From: Terrilactibacillus laevilacticus
GTDB lineage: Bacteria; Bacillota; Bacilli; Bacillales; Sporolactobacillaceae
Assembly: GCF_006517395.1 (NCBI RefSeq)
Contig: NZ_VDCY01000001.1
Span: 186,001-250,000, forward strand
Length of the DNA stretch: 64,000 nucleotides
Reading direction: 5' to 3'
Both the position numbers and the translations under genes were made by a program. Numbering within the stretch: position 1 is the stretch's first letter; each line of letters opens with the position of its first letter. Shown in pieces: positions 26,352 to 34,374 of this stretch. The notes beneath the pieces are model-generated. The model had not been told where the DNA came from. It did not search any database and was given only the letters and a program-made list of their open reading frames with translations.

Positions 26352-26858
26352 CTATCTAACCCCACGGATTTTTTTGAGCTTTTGTTCATTTTGCGCCACA
26401 TTTTTAACAAGTGAAGGATGTCTGAGCCAGAGCATGGTGTACCGTCCTAAAAGTATGCCTGCAATCGAAAAGAGATAAATGACGTAACTAGAAGGACCAT
26501 TTAGATGAAGGGTTAAGTGAAACAGCGAAATAAAAATATACTTTAATAAATAACGGATAGGGACAGAGATAAACCAAACACCTAATGAAATAACAGATCC
26601 AGCAATGTACCATGCACCTTCATGATTGATAAGCGGAGTATAGCGACCTTGTAACATTCCAAAACCAAATGATAGAAATAAACTTAAACTTAAAATACTT
26701 AGGTCACCGAATTTAATAAAAGGCATTTGTGTTATTGAGTAACAAGCTGTAAAAAGTAGTAATAAAGGAAGCCTATATAATTTAGCTGTTAATGGTCGTT
26801 CTTTTAATTGATTGATAATAAGACTCACTAAAATAATACTTCCAATAATAATATACAT
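26352..26858 (-). CDS. DUF1453 / CcdC-like membrane protein
   Basis: The 168-residue protein has four or five hydrophobic segments. The pattern fits the DUF1453 (CcdC-like) family: RPLTAKLYRLPLLLLF near residue 25, then GMLQGRYTPLINHEGAWYIA in the middle, then LGVWFISVPIRYLLKY, ending with LGRYTMLWLR. The family's biochemical role is not established; B. subtilis CcdC lies in the ccdA locus linked to cytochrome c biogenesis. The basic tail (EQKLKKIRGVR) is probably cytoplasmic. A GAGGTTCATC-type ribosome site precedes the ATG. Assignment is by motif pattern only. Confidence 0.6.
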   Translation of the reverse strand: MYIIIGSIILVSLIINQLKERPLTAKLYRLPLLLLFTACYSITQMPFIKFGDLSILSLSLFLSFGFGMLQGRYTPLINHEGAWYIAGSVISLGVWFISVPIRYLLKYIFISLFHLTLHLNGPSSYVIYLFSIAGILLGRYTMLWLRHPSLVKNVAQNEQKLKKIRGVR

Positions 26859-27025
26859 GATGAACCTCTTTTCTTTAGATGCTTTTAATATTTCAAAAAG
26901 TGCTTCTTGAAGGCGTGCTTAACCATTCAAACTAAACTGTGTATACCTTATTTTATGTAAGGGCAAATTGTCCTAAAACATGAGATTCAAATAATTGTTT
27001 TTATTTGTTTGAACATTTTTTATTT

Positions 27026-27042
27026 TTTACAAACATGTAACA
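27026..27042 (-). promoter_or_regulatory. WalR (YycF)-type operator upstream of the NlpC/P60 hydrolase
   Basis: On the minus strand TGTTAC-ATGTT-TGTAAA fits the WalR box TGT(A/T)A(A/T/C)-N5-TGT(A/T)A(A/T/C) at every constrained base. It lies about 115 bases upstream of a good extended -10 (TGGTATAAT). WalKR controls cell wall hydrolases such as CwlO, which fits the downstream gene. Confidence 0.55.
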
Positions 27043-27137
27043 AGCAATAATCGACAAAATAAATAAGATTATCTCAAAATGTTACAAATATATTTCATAC
27101 CGAAATATAAGCTTAATATATTTAGAGGGGTTCATGA

Positions 27138-27146
27138 TGGTATAAT
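27138..27146 (+). promoter_or_regulatory. Extended -10 promoter element of the NlpC/P60 gene
   Basis: TGGTATAAT is a perfect extended -10 (TGnTATAAT) about 100 bases before the start codon. No good -35 is visible, as expected for an extended -10 or an activator-dependent promoter. Confidence 0.55.
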
Positions 27147-27160
27147 AGTTTCAGTAATAG

Positions 27161-27180
27161 AAGTTGTTCAAAAAGTCACC
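27161..27180 (+). repeat. Solo left end of the family 1 MITE-like repeat
   Basis: AAGTTGTTCAAAAAGTCACC differs by a single base from the left end of copy B. No right end follows within the leader of the next gene, so this is a truncated remnant placed between promoter and coding region. Confidence 0.65.
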
Positions 27181-27249
27181 ATTTAAATATTAAACTTACA
27201 TAGATATAGAGATTACTAGAAAAGAAACGTGATTTTTGGGAGGAGAACT

Positions 27250-28566
27250 ATGAAGAAGAAGCTAACTGTAACTTTAGCCCTGAGTTTAAGTGTGACCTGT
27301 GGAAGTTTAGTACCATCCTTTACATATGCAAAAGAATCATTATCTACAATTAACGATAAAACGCAAGCACAACTTTCATTGAAAGATCAGTTATCATCTC
27401 AAAAAGCAAAACTTCAAGCGGATATTGATGGTATGAATAAGAAAGTTCTAGACCTTACTGGTCAAGTGTCAAATACGCAAGTCAAAATTAGTAAAATAGA
27501 AGACGAAGTATCGACTCTCCAATCACAAATTGAAGATATTCAAGATCGAATCGAAAAAAGAAAAGGACTTCTAAAAGACCGTTTGGAATCAATTTATGTT
27601 AATGGTGGTTCCGTTGGTTTTCTAGATGTCATCTTAGGTTCAAAAAGTATTGGTGATTTTCTTGAACGCACCTTCGCCGTAAATGAAATAACTCAGCAGG
27701 ATCAAAATATCATCGATGATCAAAAGAAAGATGAGAAAGATCTAAGTACTAAGAAAGAACAAGTGCAAACAAAACTTGCTTTGTCTGAAAAGAAAGTAGA
27801 ACAATTACGCGGAATGCTTCAGGAAGTTCAAGCATTACAAACTCAAAAACAAGTAGCTATGAAAGCACTCAATAGTAAACAAGAAAACGTTGAAAAGAAT
27901 ATTGCACAGCTTAAACAAGTAGCTTTAGACATTAAATCAGCCCAAACAGCTGAAGAAAAAACAAATAATAGCCAACCGACTCTAACAAAATTAAGTGCAC
28001 CGGTTGAAAAACATACAGCCGTTTCAACTGATTTGACAAATTCTACAGATTCGACGGATTCAACAAATTCAACAGATTCGACAGATAAGACACCTTCAGC
28101 TAAACCTAAAAAAATGAAAGCAGCAGCACCATCTCATAAATCTAACAATTTAACAATGTCCGCATCAGTTTCTTCTGGTGGAATTTCAGGTATCTTATCA
28201 TGGGGACGACAATACTTTGGGCGTTCTACTTATGTATTTGGTGCAGGACGTTCGGCATCAGACATTGCTAATGGACGATTCGATTGTTCAGGATTTGTTT
28301 CCGCTGCTTTTAGAGCAAATGGAATTTCTATCCCATCATCGACTTCGGCTTTAAGTGGCGTTGGACAAAGAGTTAGTCCAAGTGACATGAAACCAGGGGA
28401 TCTCGTATTCTTTGATACATATAAAAAAGATGGTCACGTTGGTATTTATCTTGGTGGAGGAAGTTTTATTGGATCACAAAGTAGTACAGGCGTTGCTGTT
28501 GTAAGTATGAATAATTCTTACTGGAAATCACATTTTAGCGGACATGTTCAACGAGTACTTCATTAA
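27250..28566 (+). CDS. Secreted peptidoglycan endopeptidase, CwlO/PcsB-like coiled coil plus NlpC/P60
   Basis: The 438-residue protein has a signal peptide (1-27, cleaved after TYA). A long coiled-coil domain (about 30-240) follows, rich in Gln/Lys/Glu heptads and containing the PcsB/CwlO motif GSVGFLDVILGSKSIGDFL. Then comes a Ser/Thr/Asp repeat linker (STDSTDSTNSTDSTD) and a C-terminal NlpC/P60 domain with catalytic Cys346 (RFDCSGFVSAAF) and His396 (DGHVGIYLG). Enzymes of this type cut D-Glu to meso-DAP bonds during growth. The ATG is preceded by GGGAGGAG; an upstream ATG adds seven unconserved residues. The WalR-type box fits a CwlO-like growth role. The linker repeat is prone to copy-number change. 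Confidence 0.9.
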   Translation: MKKKLTVTLALSLSVTCGSLVPSFTYAKESLSTINDKTQAQLSLKDQLSSQKAKLQADIDGMNKKVLDLTGQVSNTQVKISKIEDEVSTLQSQIEDIQDRIEKRKGLLKDRLESIYVNGGSVGFLDVILGSKSIGDFLERTFAVNEITQQDQNIIDDQKKDEKDLSTKKEQVQTKLALSEKKVEQLRGMLQEVQALQTQKQVAMKALNSKQENVEKNIAQLKQVALDIKSAQTAEEKTNNSQPTLTKLSAPVEKHTAVSTDLTNSTDSTDSTNSTDSTDKTPSAKPKKMKAAAPSHKSNNLTMSASVSSGGISGILSWGRQYFGRSTYVFGAGRSASDIANGRFDCSGFVSAAFRANGISIPSSTSALSGVGQRVSPSDMKPGDLVFFDTYKKDGHVGIYLGGGSFIGSQSSTGVAVVSMNNSYWKSHFSGHVQRVLH

Positions 28567-28584
28567 TCCCAATTTATAATTTTG

Positions 28585-28625
28585 AACTGTAAATATAGTT
28601 AGTGACTATATTTACAGTTTTTTTA
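28585..28625 (+). terminator. Terminator after the NlpC/P60 gene
   Basis: The stem AACTGTAAATATAGT / ACTATATTTACAGTT is followed by six T. Confidence 0.88.
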
Positions 28626-28932
28626 TGTACATAACAGGTTACGGTGGATTATTTTGATGTATCGTGAGATCTCTTGAATTTGTTTCTTACTTCGTAATAC
28701 CCCATTTTGATGGTAAAAAAACTCCCAAAAATGAAATGCTTTATGTGGCTTACAATGGCTTTTATGCATGCAAAGTATTGATTCATCTCATAATAATATA
28801 TCTTATATATGTATATATATTATTACCTTAACCATATATACCCCCAATTTATTGAAGATTATTCGAAAAAAAGGGATATGAAGGCTATAAATCGAATATT
28901 TAAGCAATGGGGAATTATGTGGAAGGGGAAGG
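28626..28932. other. Intergenic region without a recognisable gene
   Basis: AT-rich sequence with a TATATATGTATATATATTA tract near 28805 and no frame with a ribosome site. It must hold the promoter of the next gene, but no good -35/-10 pair was identified. Confidence 0.5.
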
Positions 28933-29553
28933 ATGATGAAAAAGCTATATTTAGCCCAACATGCTGAATCTGAGTGGGACGTTGAAGGTAGGTTTCAAGG
29001 ACGAACAAATTCATTATTAACACATAGAGGAAGATGCCAGGCAGCACTTATGTGTGAGAGTTTACGACATTCATCATTAAGCCTTATCATTTCAAGCCCA
29101 AGCCCAAGAGCATTGGAATCTGCTCAAATGATTAGGGGAACAAGAAACGTACCCATTATTCAAGATGAACATTTTTTAGAAATGAATTTTGGTGATTGGG
29201 AAGGTCAATTGATGACAGATATAGAAAAATCTAATCCTGTACAATCTGAACTGTTTTGGAATTATCCCCATCTTTTTAAGAATGATAAAGGGGAAGATTT
29301 CTACCAAGTACGTGAAAGGGTTTTGCCAAGATTGAAATATATTCTAAATGAATATCGAGGTCATCATTTGCTTGTTATGACGCATCCAATTGTCTATCGC
29401 ATGATCAATGGTTATTACAATCATATCCCAATTGAAAAAATATGGGATAAAGACCTTGCAACCCCTCCAGGACTAAAGACCATTAATATCGAGGAACCAC
29501 GGATATATAAAGGGGATATAGTCACGACGGATATCAATACCCCTCTAAATTAA
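28933..29553 (+). CDS. Histidine phosphatase family protein with altered RHG motif
   Basis: The 206-residue protein has the branch 1 histidine phosphatase (phosphoglycerate mutase-like) fold. The catalytic motif reads LAQHAESEWD, with His10 kept but the usual RHG(E/Q) changed to QHA. The other catalytic elements are present: GRFQGRTNSLLTHRG, SSPSPRALESA (Arg59), EMNFGDWEG (Glu83) and the second histidine in VMTHPIVYR (His151). The first arginine, which normally binds the phosphate, is replaced by Gln, so activity may be altered or lost. GAAGGGGAAGG precedes two adjacent ATGs and either may start the protein. It is monocistronic with a terminator. The substrate is unknown. Confidence 0.82.
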   Translation: MMKKLYLAQHAESEWDVEGRFQGRTNSLLTHRGRCQAALMCESLRHSSLSLIISSPSPRALESAQMIRGTRNVPIIQDEHFLEMNFGDWEGQLMTDIEKSNPVQSELFWNYPHLFKNDKGEDFYQVRERVLPRLKYILNEYRGHHLLVMTHPIVYRMINGYYNHIPIEKIWDKDLATPPGLKTINIEEPRIYKGDIVTTDINTPLN

Positions 29554-29554
29554 T

Positions 29555-29585
29555 AACCTTCCCAGAAATTGATGGGAAGGTTTTC
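29555..29585. terminator. Terminator between the phosphatase-like and dehydrogenase genes
   Basis: AACCTTCCC / GGGAAGGTT is followed by TTT on the plus strand. It directly follows the stop codon. Confidence 0.8.
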
Positions 29586-29643
29586 CGTCAGATGTTTACT
29601 TCTTAAAGTTGTCAATGAAAAGTCTACAAAAACTTATTTTTGA

Positions 29644-30600
29644 CTATTGAACAGGCGTTAAAGGTTCATTTCCGTTTAATACCGATAATATATTATTAGC
29701 TACAATTTCAGCCATAGCATCTCGAGTTTCTATCGTGGCATTTCCGATATGAGGCGTGATGACAACATTGTCTAATGACTTTAATTCTTCAGTGATCGAA
29801 GGTTCAAATTCGAAAACATCAAGAGCTGCACCAGCGATGGTATGTTCTTTCAATGCTACAGCTAAAGCTTTTTCATCAACAATTGGTCCTCTTGCAGCAT
29901 TAATCAAGTAGGCTGTTTTTTTCATCATTTTTAAGGTGTCTTGATTAATTAAATGATGTATAGAGGGTGAAAAAGGAGCATGAATAGATAAGACATCTGA
30001 TTCTTTTATGCAATCTTCAAGCGATACATAGTTTGCGTTTGTCATCTCTTCAACGTCTTTTGATTTCCGATGAGGACCATAATAGATGATATTCATATCA
30101 AAAGCTTTTGCACGCTTTGCTACAGCTTGTCCGATACTTCCAAGACCTATGATTCCTAGAGTTTTTCCTTTGAGTTCAGAGCCCAAAAAGAATAACGGAG
30201 CCCATCCATTGAATCCTTTCTCACGGCACAAACGGTCTCCTTCTGGCATCCGCCTCATAATAGATAAAATAAGCCCCATCGTTAGTTCCGCCGTTGCATC
30301 CGTTGAAACACCCGGTGTATTTGATACATATATTTGATGTGCTTTTGCTGATTGAATGTCGATATTATCATAACCTGCCCCAAAGTTTGCTATAATTTTA
30401 AGTTTTGAACCTTGCGATATCACTTTATCTGAAACTTTGGTTGATAATGGACAAAGTAAGGCATCAGCTTCTTTTACTCCTGAAATCAACTCTTCTTCTG
30501 AAATTAGTGACGCGTGATCATCAAACATGGTGACCTCATGAGTATGTAACAGATCCAGAGCAAGCTGTGGTACTCGACCAGCAATAAAAATCTTAGCCAT
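29644..30600 (-). CDS. D-isomer-specific 2-hydroxyacid dehydrogenase (glyoxylate/hydroxypyruvate reductase-like)
   Basis: An NAD(P)-dependent enzyme that interconverts 2-keto and D-2-hydroxy acids. The 318-residue protein shows the family order: substrate loop NFGAGYDNIDI, NTPGVSTDATAELTMGLIL, the Rossmann motif GIIGLGSIGQAVAKRAKAF, the catalytic Arg in NAARGPIVDE, the catalytic Glu in LDVFEFEP and the catalytic His in ITPHIGNA. The short cofactor spacing and the overall pattern resemble glyoxylate or hydroxypyruvate reductases (GhrB/GyaR) rather than PGDH, since there is no ACT domain. GAAGGAGAG precedes the ATG. It is a single gene; its physiological substrate cannot be told from sequence. 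Confidence 0.9.
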   Translation of the reverse strand: MAKIFIAGRVPQLALDLLHTHEVTMFDDHASLISEEELISGVKEADALLCPLSTKVSDKVISQGSKLKIIANFGAGYDNIDIQSAKAHQIYVSNTPGVSTDATAELTMGLILSIMRRMPEGDRLCREKGFNGWAPLFFLGSELKGKTLGIIGLGSIGQAVAKRAKAFDMNIIYYGPHRKSKDVEEMTNANYVSLEDCIKESDVLSIHAPFSPSIHHLINQDTLKMMKKTAYLINAARGPIVDEKALAVALKEHTIAGAALDVFEFEPSITEELKSLDNVVITPHIGNATIETRDAMAEIVANNILSVLNGNEPLTPVQ

Positions 30601-30820
30601 ATTTATCTCTCCTTCGGTAAATTCATATCTTTATTGTATCAACCGATTTTCTATTAGCAAATGAAAAAGAATAGAGATTTGATTTTATCTCGAAAAATCG
30701 TGACATTTTTATGAAATTAACGCACAAAAAATGGAATAATTATATTTTTACTATAGAACATACGTGTATAACATAAATAGGACATGATATAACATTTTGA
30801 TCAATAGAAGGAGAGGAAAC

Positions 30821-31357
30821 AAGTGTTGTGTTGCATTTACCTAAAATAGTTGATGATACATCTATCGGAAGGCAAGTAGATTTATAAAGAAATCAGCTTG
30901 TTATTTTTTATGTGACAAAATTGTAAGATTGATGATCAAGATTGTAAGGTTAAAAGCGGGAAAGACAGTCTATTATTCCATTACAATAATGAAGAAGAAA
31001 AAGAAGTGGGAGGTTAATCAATGAACAAGTGTTACATGTTGACGGACAGATGAAAGTTTATGGTTAAAAAGGAACAAGTTAGACAGGCTTTGTTGGTATA
31101 GATTTGATGATTTATGAAATAGCCGAGAACACTCGTGACTTTAGTCATGAAAGGTTCAGGAGGGACAGTTTGTTGAGGCTATTGGGTGCGTAAAAGATAC
31201 TCTTTTAAATGCATTATCCACGATTGACAAACCGATTGATGGAAAAAGCGTCATTGATGGATCTGATATTGTAAAAATATATGAAAATGGCTATCCAATT
31301 TTAGAAGAGAAAAACAAAACATTAGCCACCAACATAATGAATCAAGGAGGGGTGTAA
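30821..31357 (+). pseudogene. Decayed coding region of unknown origin upstream of uppP
   Basis: The region looks like worn-out coding sequence. It has an AAGGAGAGG site at about 30811-30818, peptide-like stretches such as QVLHVDGQMKVYG and GFVGIDLMIYEIAENTRDFS broken by stops and frame changes, and a final open stretch from about 31155 to the TAA at 31355 reading DTLLNALSTIDKPIDGKSV and KIYENGYPILEEKNKTLA. That last stretch has no usable start codon. I do not recognise the family. Codon use resembles the flanking genes, which supports decay of a once-coding unit that may have preceded uppP in an operon. Confidence 0.45.
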
Positions 31358-31358
31358 G

Positions 31359-32165
31359 CTGGATATTATTAATGGGATCATTATGGGAGCTGTCGAAGGA
31401 TTAACTGAGTTTGCTCCCGTTTCATCGACTGGACATATGATTTTAGTTGGACATTTATTAGGAATTGAAGGTAACCAAAAAGTGGCTACATTTGAAGTTG
31501 TCGTACAACTAGGTTCGATCTTGGCGGTTGTTGTTGTTTTTTGGGAACGTATCCTAAATATTATGGGATTTAATACACGACTACGAGAAGAACATGATCT
31601 AGGGAAATTAAGGTATACTCATATCCTAATTGGGATCTTGCCTTTTTTTCTTGTAGGGACTTTATTTTATGACTTTATTAAAAGTCTCTTTAAACCAGAA
31701 ACCGTCGTTCTTTCATTGATCCTAGGCGGGATCCTTATGATCGTTGCTGAACTCATCAGACCATCACAACCCATGACACAAACACTTGATCAAATCACGT
31801 ATGGACAAGCTGTAGGAATAGGACTCTTTCAATGTTTAGCCATTATTCCTGGTTTTTCAAGAATGGGAGCAACTCTTTCGGGAGGCCTATTATTAAACAT
31901 AAACCATAAAACAGCATCAGAATTCAGTTTTATTATGGCTATTCCAATTATGTTTGCAGCTTCAGGTAAAGACTTATTGGAAAATTGGAGTGAACTTCAG
32001 ATCAATGATTTACCCCTATTTATCGCTGGTTTTATTACGGCTTTTATTGTTGCCCTAATTGCCATTCGATTTTTCCTTAGTTTAATTAATAAAATAAAAT
32101 TAATCCCTTTTGCGCTATATCGATTTATACTCGCAATTCTTTTTTGGCTATTTATTCTTAATTAA
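31359..32165 (+). CDS. uppP: Undecaprenyl-diphosphatase, apparent CTG start
   Basis: UppP (BacA) recycles the lipid carrier for peptidoglycan and teichoic acids by removing one phosphate from undecaprenyl diphosphate at the membrane. The motifs EGLTEFAPVSSTGHM and PGFSRMGATLSGG form the active site region, and about eight hydrophobic segments follow. Translating from CTG gives M(L)DIINGIIMGAVEGLTEF, which reproduces the conserved MDII-type N-terminus of the family. AAGGAGGGG lies at a normal distance before that CTG. No ATG, GTG or TTG is in frame between the upstream stop and the ATG at 31383, which would delete part of the first helix and has no ribosome site. A CTG start is therefore likely; otherwise the gene is 5'-damaged. 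Confidence 0.88.
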   Translation: MDIINGIIMGAVEGLTEFAPVSSTGHMILVGHLLGIEGNQKVATFEVVVQLGSILAVVVVFWERILNIMGFNTRLREEHDLGKLRYTHILIGILPFFLVGTLFYDFIKSLFKPETVVLSLILGGILMIVAELIRPSQPMTQTLDQITYGQAVGIGLFQCLAIIPGFSRMGATLSGGLLLNINHKTASEFSFIMAIPIMFAASGKDLLENWSELQINDLPLFIAGFITAFIVALIAIRFFLSLINKIKLIPFALYRFILAILFWLFILN

Positions 32166-32171
32166 AGATCA

Positions 32172-32205
32172 AATCCCAATACGACTAAAAGTGTTTGGGA
32201 TTTTA
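32172..32205 (+). terminator. Terminator after uppP
   Basis: AAATCCCAA / TTTGGGATTT with a 14-base loop, then TTATTATT. Confidence 0.7.
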
Positions 32206-32295
32206 TTATTCTACTTAAAAGGAAAAAAGGACAAATGCCAAAACACAATGAGGAGGTTACTCATATGATGTAGTAAAGCGTAAAGGAGGCTATTT

Positions 32296-32361
32296 ATGTT
32301 TGTATTGATTGTTGTGATGTTTCTTCTCCTTATCATTATTGGTGGCGTTTTTAGATGGTAG
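32296..32361 (+). CDS. YjcZ-like hydrophobic mini-protein (21 aa)
   Basis: The peptide MFVLIVVMFLLLIIIGGVFRW is a single hydrophobic helix like the C-terminal half of YjcZ family proteins (FALIVVLFILLIIVG), without the Gly/Tyr-rich head. AAAGGAGG lies 7 bases before the ATG, which is strong support for translation. A second ribosome site, GAGGAGG, 40 bases upstream opens a two-codon frame (ATG ATG TAG), possibly the ruin of a neighbouring YjcZ copy. The function is unknown; such peptides are membrane-associated and often made during sporulation. Confidence 0.55.
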   Translation: MFVLIVVMFLLLIIIGGVFRW

Positions 32362-32462
32362 ATATTTTACAATAAGCTTTGTTTTACTTCAATATGAATA
32401 ACAGAACGTAATGCGATCTATAAAACCAGTCTTTTTAGTATTTAGATATGATATTCATATTT

Positions 32463-32511
32463 ATATACACCTGGAACCCCTAAATGGTTTTAAGGTCATA
32501 CAGGTGTATAT
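32463..32511 (-). terminator. Hairpin after the broken ABC permease
   Basis: An 11-base perfect inverted repeat, ATATACACCTG / CAGGTGTATAT, with a 27-base loop lies just beyond the permease stop. It is followed on the minus strand by an AT-rich run. Confidence 0.5.
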
Positions 32512-32524
32512 ATAAGAAAATAAA

Positions 32525-33446
32525 TTAAGCTGCAACGTCACGTTTGGTAAAGGATAACCAACCGAGAATGACAAAGATGACATAATAAACAGCATGAACA
32601 GAAAGAGAGAAGCCCACCGTCATTCCTTTTTGAAATGGGGTTCCATTTATATATTGATGAAGGTCCATATTAACAAAGAGGATATATTTAACCCAATCAA
32701 AACGACTCAAGAATTGAACAATAATGGAACCACCCATTGTCAGAAAAATAGAGATACCAATGGCCATGGCACTATTTCTGAAGATGGAGGCGATCGCCCG
32801 CCAGCGTCACCATCATAACAAGGGTAATACAAGTAAACCATATTGTTTTAGTTCGTAAACAACCCAATTTGTTTCGAAAACATGGCCATCTACATACTGA
32901 AGATTGGCTGCACTTAACCCACCAAATCCAAAAAGAATACCGCCAATGAACCAAGAAACAACGAACATAAATAGAATCATGACAAGTGCATAGATTAATG
33001 CTGAAATATATTTTGAAAGCAGAACGGAAGTCCGTGACACAGGTCTTATTAATCATAGTTTAATCGTACCCCAACTAAATTCACTTGAGATACTTGTTGA
33101 GACGACGATAATCGTGAATATAATGACAACTGACATCAAATTATTTGTTGCATCATCTGTAAAACTCCAAATGTTTTCCCCGTTGTTGGTTTAAGGTTAT
33201 GATCAATACGATATTCATTTTTTGCAATACGCTCCTGATAATAATTTTTAACATCACCACTCATTTGAGCCACCATTTTTTGATTTTGTTTATTCTGGGC
33301 AATTAACTCTTGTTTCCAATTATCAGAAATGACTTTTTCATGAGTTCCAAATTTGATAATTAATCCTGCTGTTAATATGAGTGCAAGCAAAAAGAATGAT
33401 AAACATCATTTTCGTTGCACTTTAGCGATAAATTTTCATGTTTTCA
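32525..33446 (-). pseudogene. Broken ABC-2 type transporter permease
   Basis: Reading leftwards, the pieces are MKNMKIYR then a stop, ALILTAGLIIKFGTHEKVIS, a long polar loop (NWKQELIAQNKQNQKMVAQM), a frame change near 33130, SKYISALIYALVMILFMFVV, another frame change near 32810, and the end GFSLSVHAVYYVIFVILGWL then SFTKRDVAA. Together they make an ABC-2 permease of about 300 residues with a large extracytoplasmic loop after the first helix, as in bacitracin/lantibiotic-type exporters. At least three frame changes and one nonsense codon inactivate it. It lies behind the ATPase remnant on the same strand, as a former operon. Confidence 0.8.
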
Positions 33447-33467
33447 TTTTGAATAAGATTAAAAAAG

Positions 33468-33842
33468 TTAACCAACTGAAACGCCCCCTGTCACTTCTAA
33501 GAACTTTTCTTCGAGTGTTTTTTCTAATGTTTTGATGTCGTAAAGTTTTATATCATCTTTGATTAAAGCTTCACATACTAATGGAATTTGTTCTTTGGTT
33601 ATTGAAAGTTCGATATGTATCCCCTTGTATCACATTTGAAAGGGATAGTGATTCGATAATCACTTGAGAGCTTTTTTTCGGTTTGTCAACATAAAATTGA
33701 ACTTGCTGATTTGTATCTGAGTGAACAAATTCATTTACGGTTTGCACACCAATAAGTTTTCCTTTTTGAATAATGCCAATACGGTCACACATGAGTTCCA
33801 TTTCTGAAAGTAGATGACTTGAAACAATAACTGCGATGCTTC
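33468..33842 (-). pseudogene. ABC transporter ATPase remnant, C-terminal block
   Basis: The translation starts AVIVSSHLLSEMELMCDRIG, the H-loop region of an ABC ATPase, and runs IIQKGKLIGVQTVNEFVHSD. It changes frame near 33630, then reads IELSITKEQIPLVCEALIKD and TLEKTLEEKFLEVTGGVSVG to a proper stop. The Walker and signature regions are missing here; they lie on the opposite strand immediately to the right. Confidence 0.85.
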
Positions 33843-33844
33843 TT

Positions 33845-34095
33845 CCCGCTGGTATTCGAGAAATGAGACAATATATATTGGTGCTATTGTTGAAAACCCT
33901 GAAATGTATAAGTACTTATCCGGTTATCACAACCTAGTTCATTATGCTCGACTGATTAATGACGTTTCAAAAGAAAGAATTGATGAAGTCGTTAAACTTG
34001 TCGGTTTATCTGATCGTATTCATGATAAAGTCAAACGATATTCTCTGGGAATGCGCCAACGACTTGGCCTAGCACAAGCGGTCATGAACACTTAA
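33845..34095 (+). pseudogene. ABC transporter ATPase remnant, middle blocks in inverted orientation
   Basis: Two blocks of the same ATPase read on the plus strand, opposite to its C-terminal block. First comes PAGIREMRQYI, the D-loop segment after Walker B, up to about 33877. Then, in another frame, GAIVENPEMYKYLSGYHNLV runs through to KVKRYSLGMRQRLGLAQAVM, containing the signature (LGMRQR), and stops where KPKLLILDEPT is expected. In an intact protein GAIVENP precedes PAGIRE, so the order is shuffled as well as inverted. The N-terminal Walker A block is not found in the window. Confidence 0.8.
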
Positions 34096-34374
34096 TGACT
34101 CATTTAAGATAATGAGGATTAAATAATTATTCTCAGAGGATTTATCCCAAAGCCATTTGTCAAGGGATGAAATCAAAAAAAGGCGATACGATGTTTTTCA
34201 TCTAAAATAGTGGCACATCGACAAAAAAACCCCGTTCAGTGATTTCATTAAATGTGCGAGAATGAGTATAAGAAAGTGATCTATTAATTCTTAAACCATC
34301 AGTAAACTTACCGTGGATACATTTTGAATCGTGAATAGTTTATTACATCGTATGAAAAGGAGAGATTAACAGCT

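Noticed and set aside
28025-28090. Tandem repeat in the NlpC/P60 gene as a possible phase-variation tract
   Set aside because: The repeats encode an in-frame Ser/Thr/Asp linker with 6- to 9-base units, so copy changes would alter linker length, not switch the gene off.
32265-32285. Mini-frame ATG ATG TAG with a strong GAGGAGG site
   Set aside because: Two codons cannot be a gene; mentioned only as a possible ruin of a YjcZ-type peptide gene.
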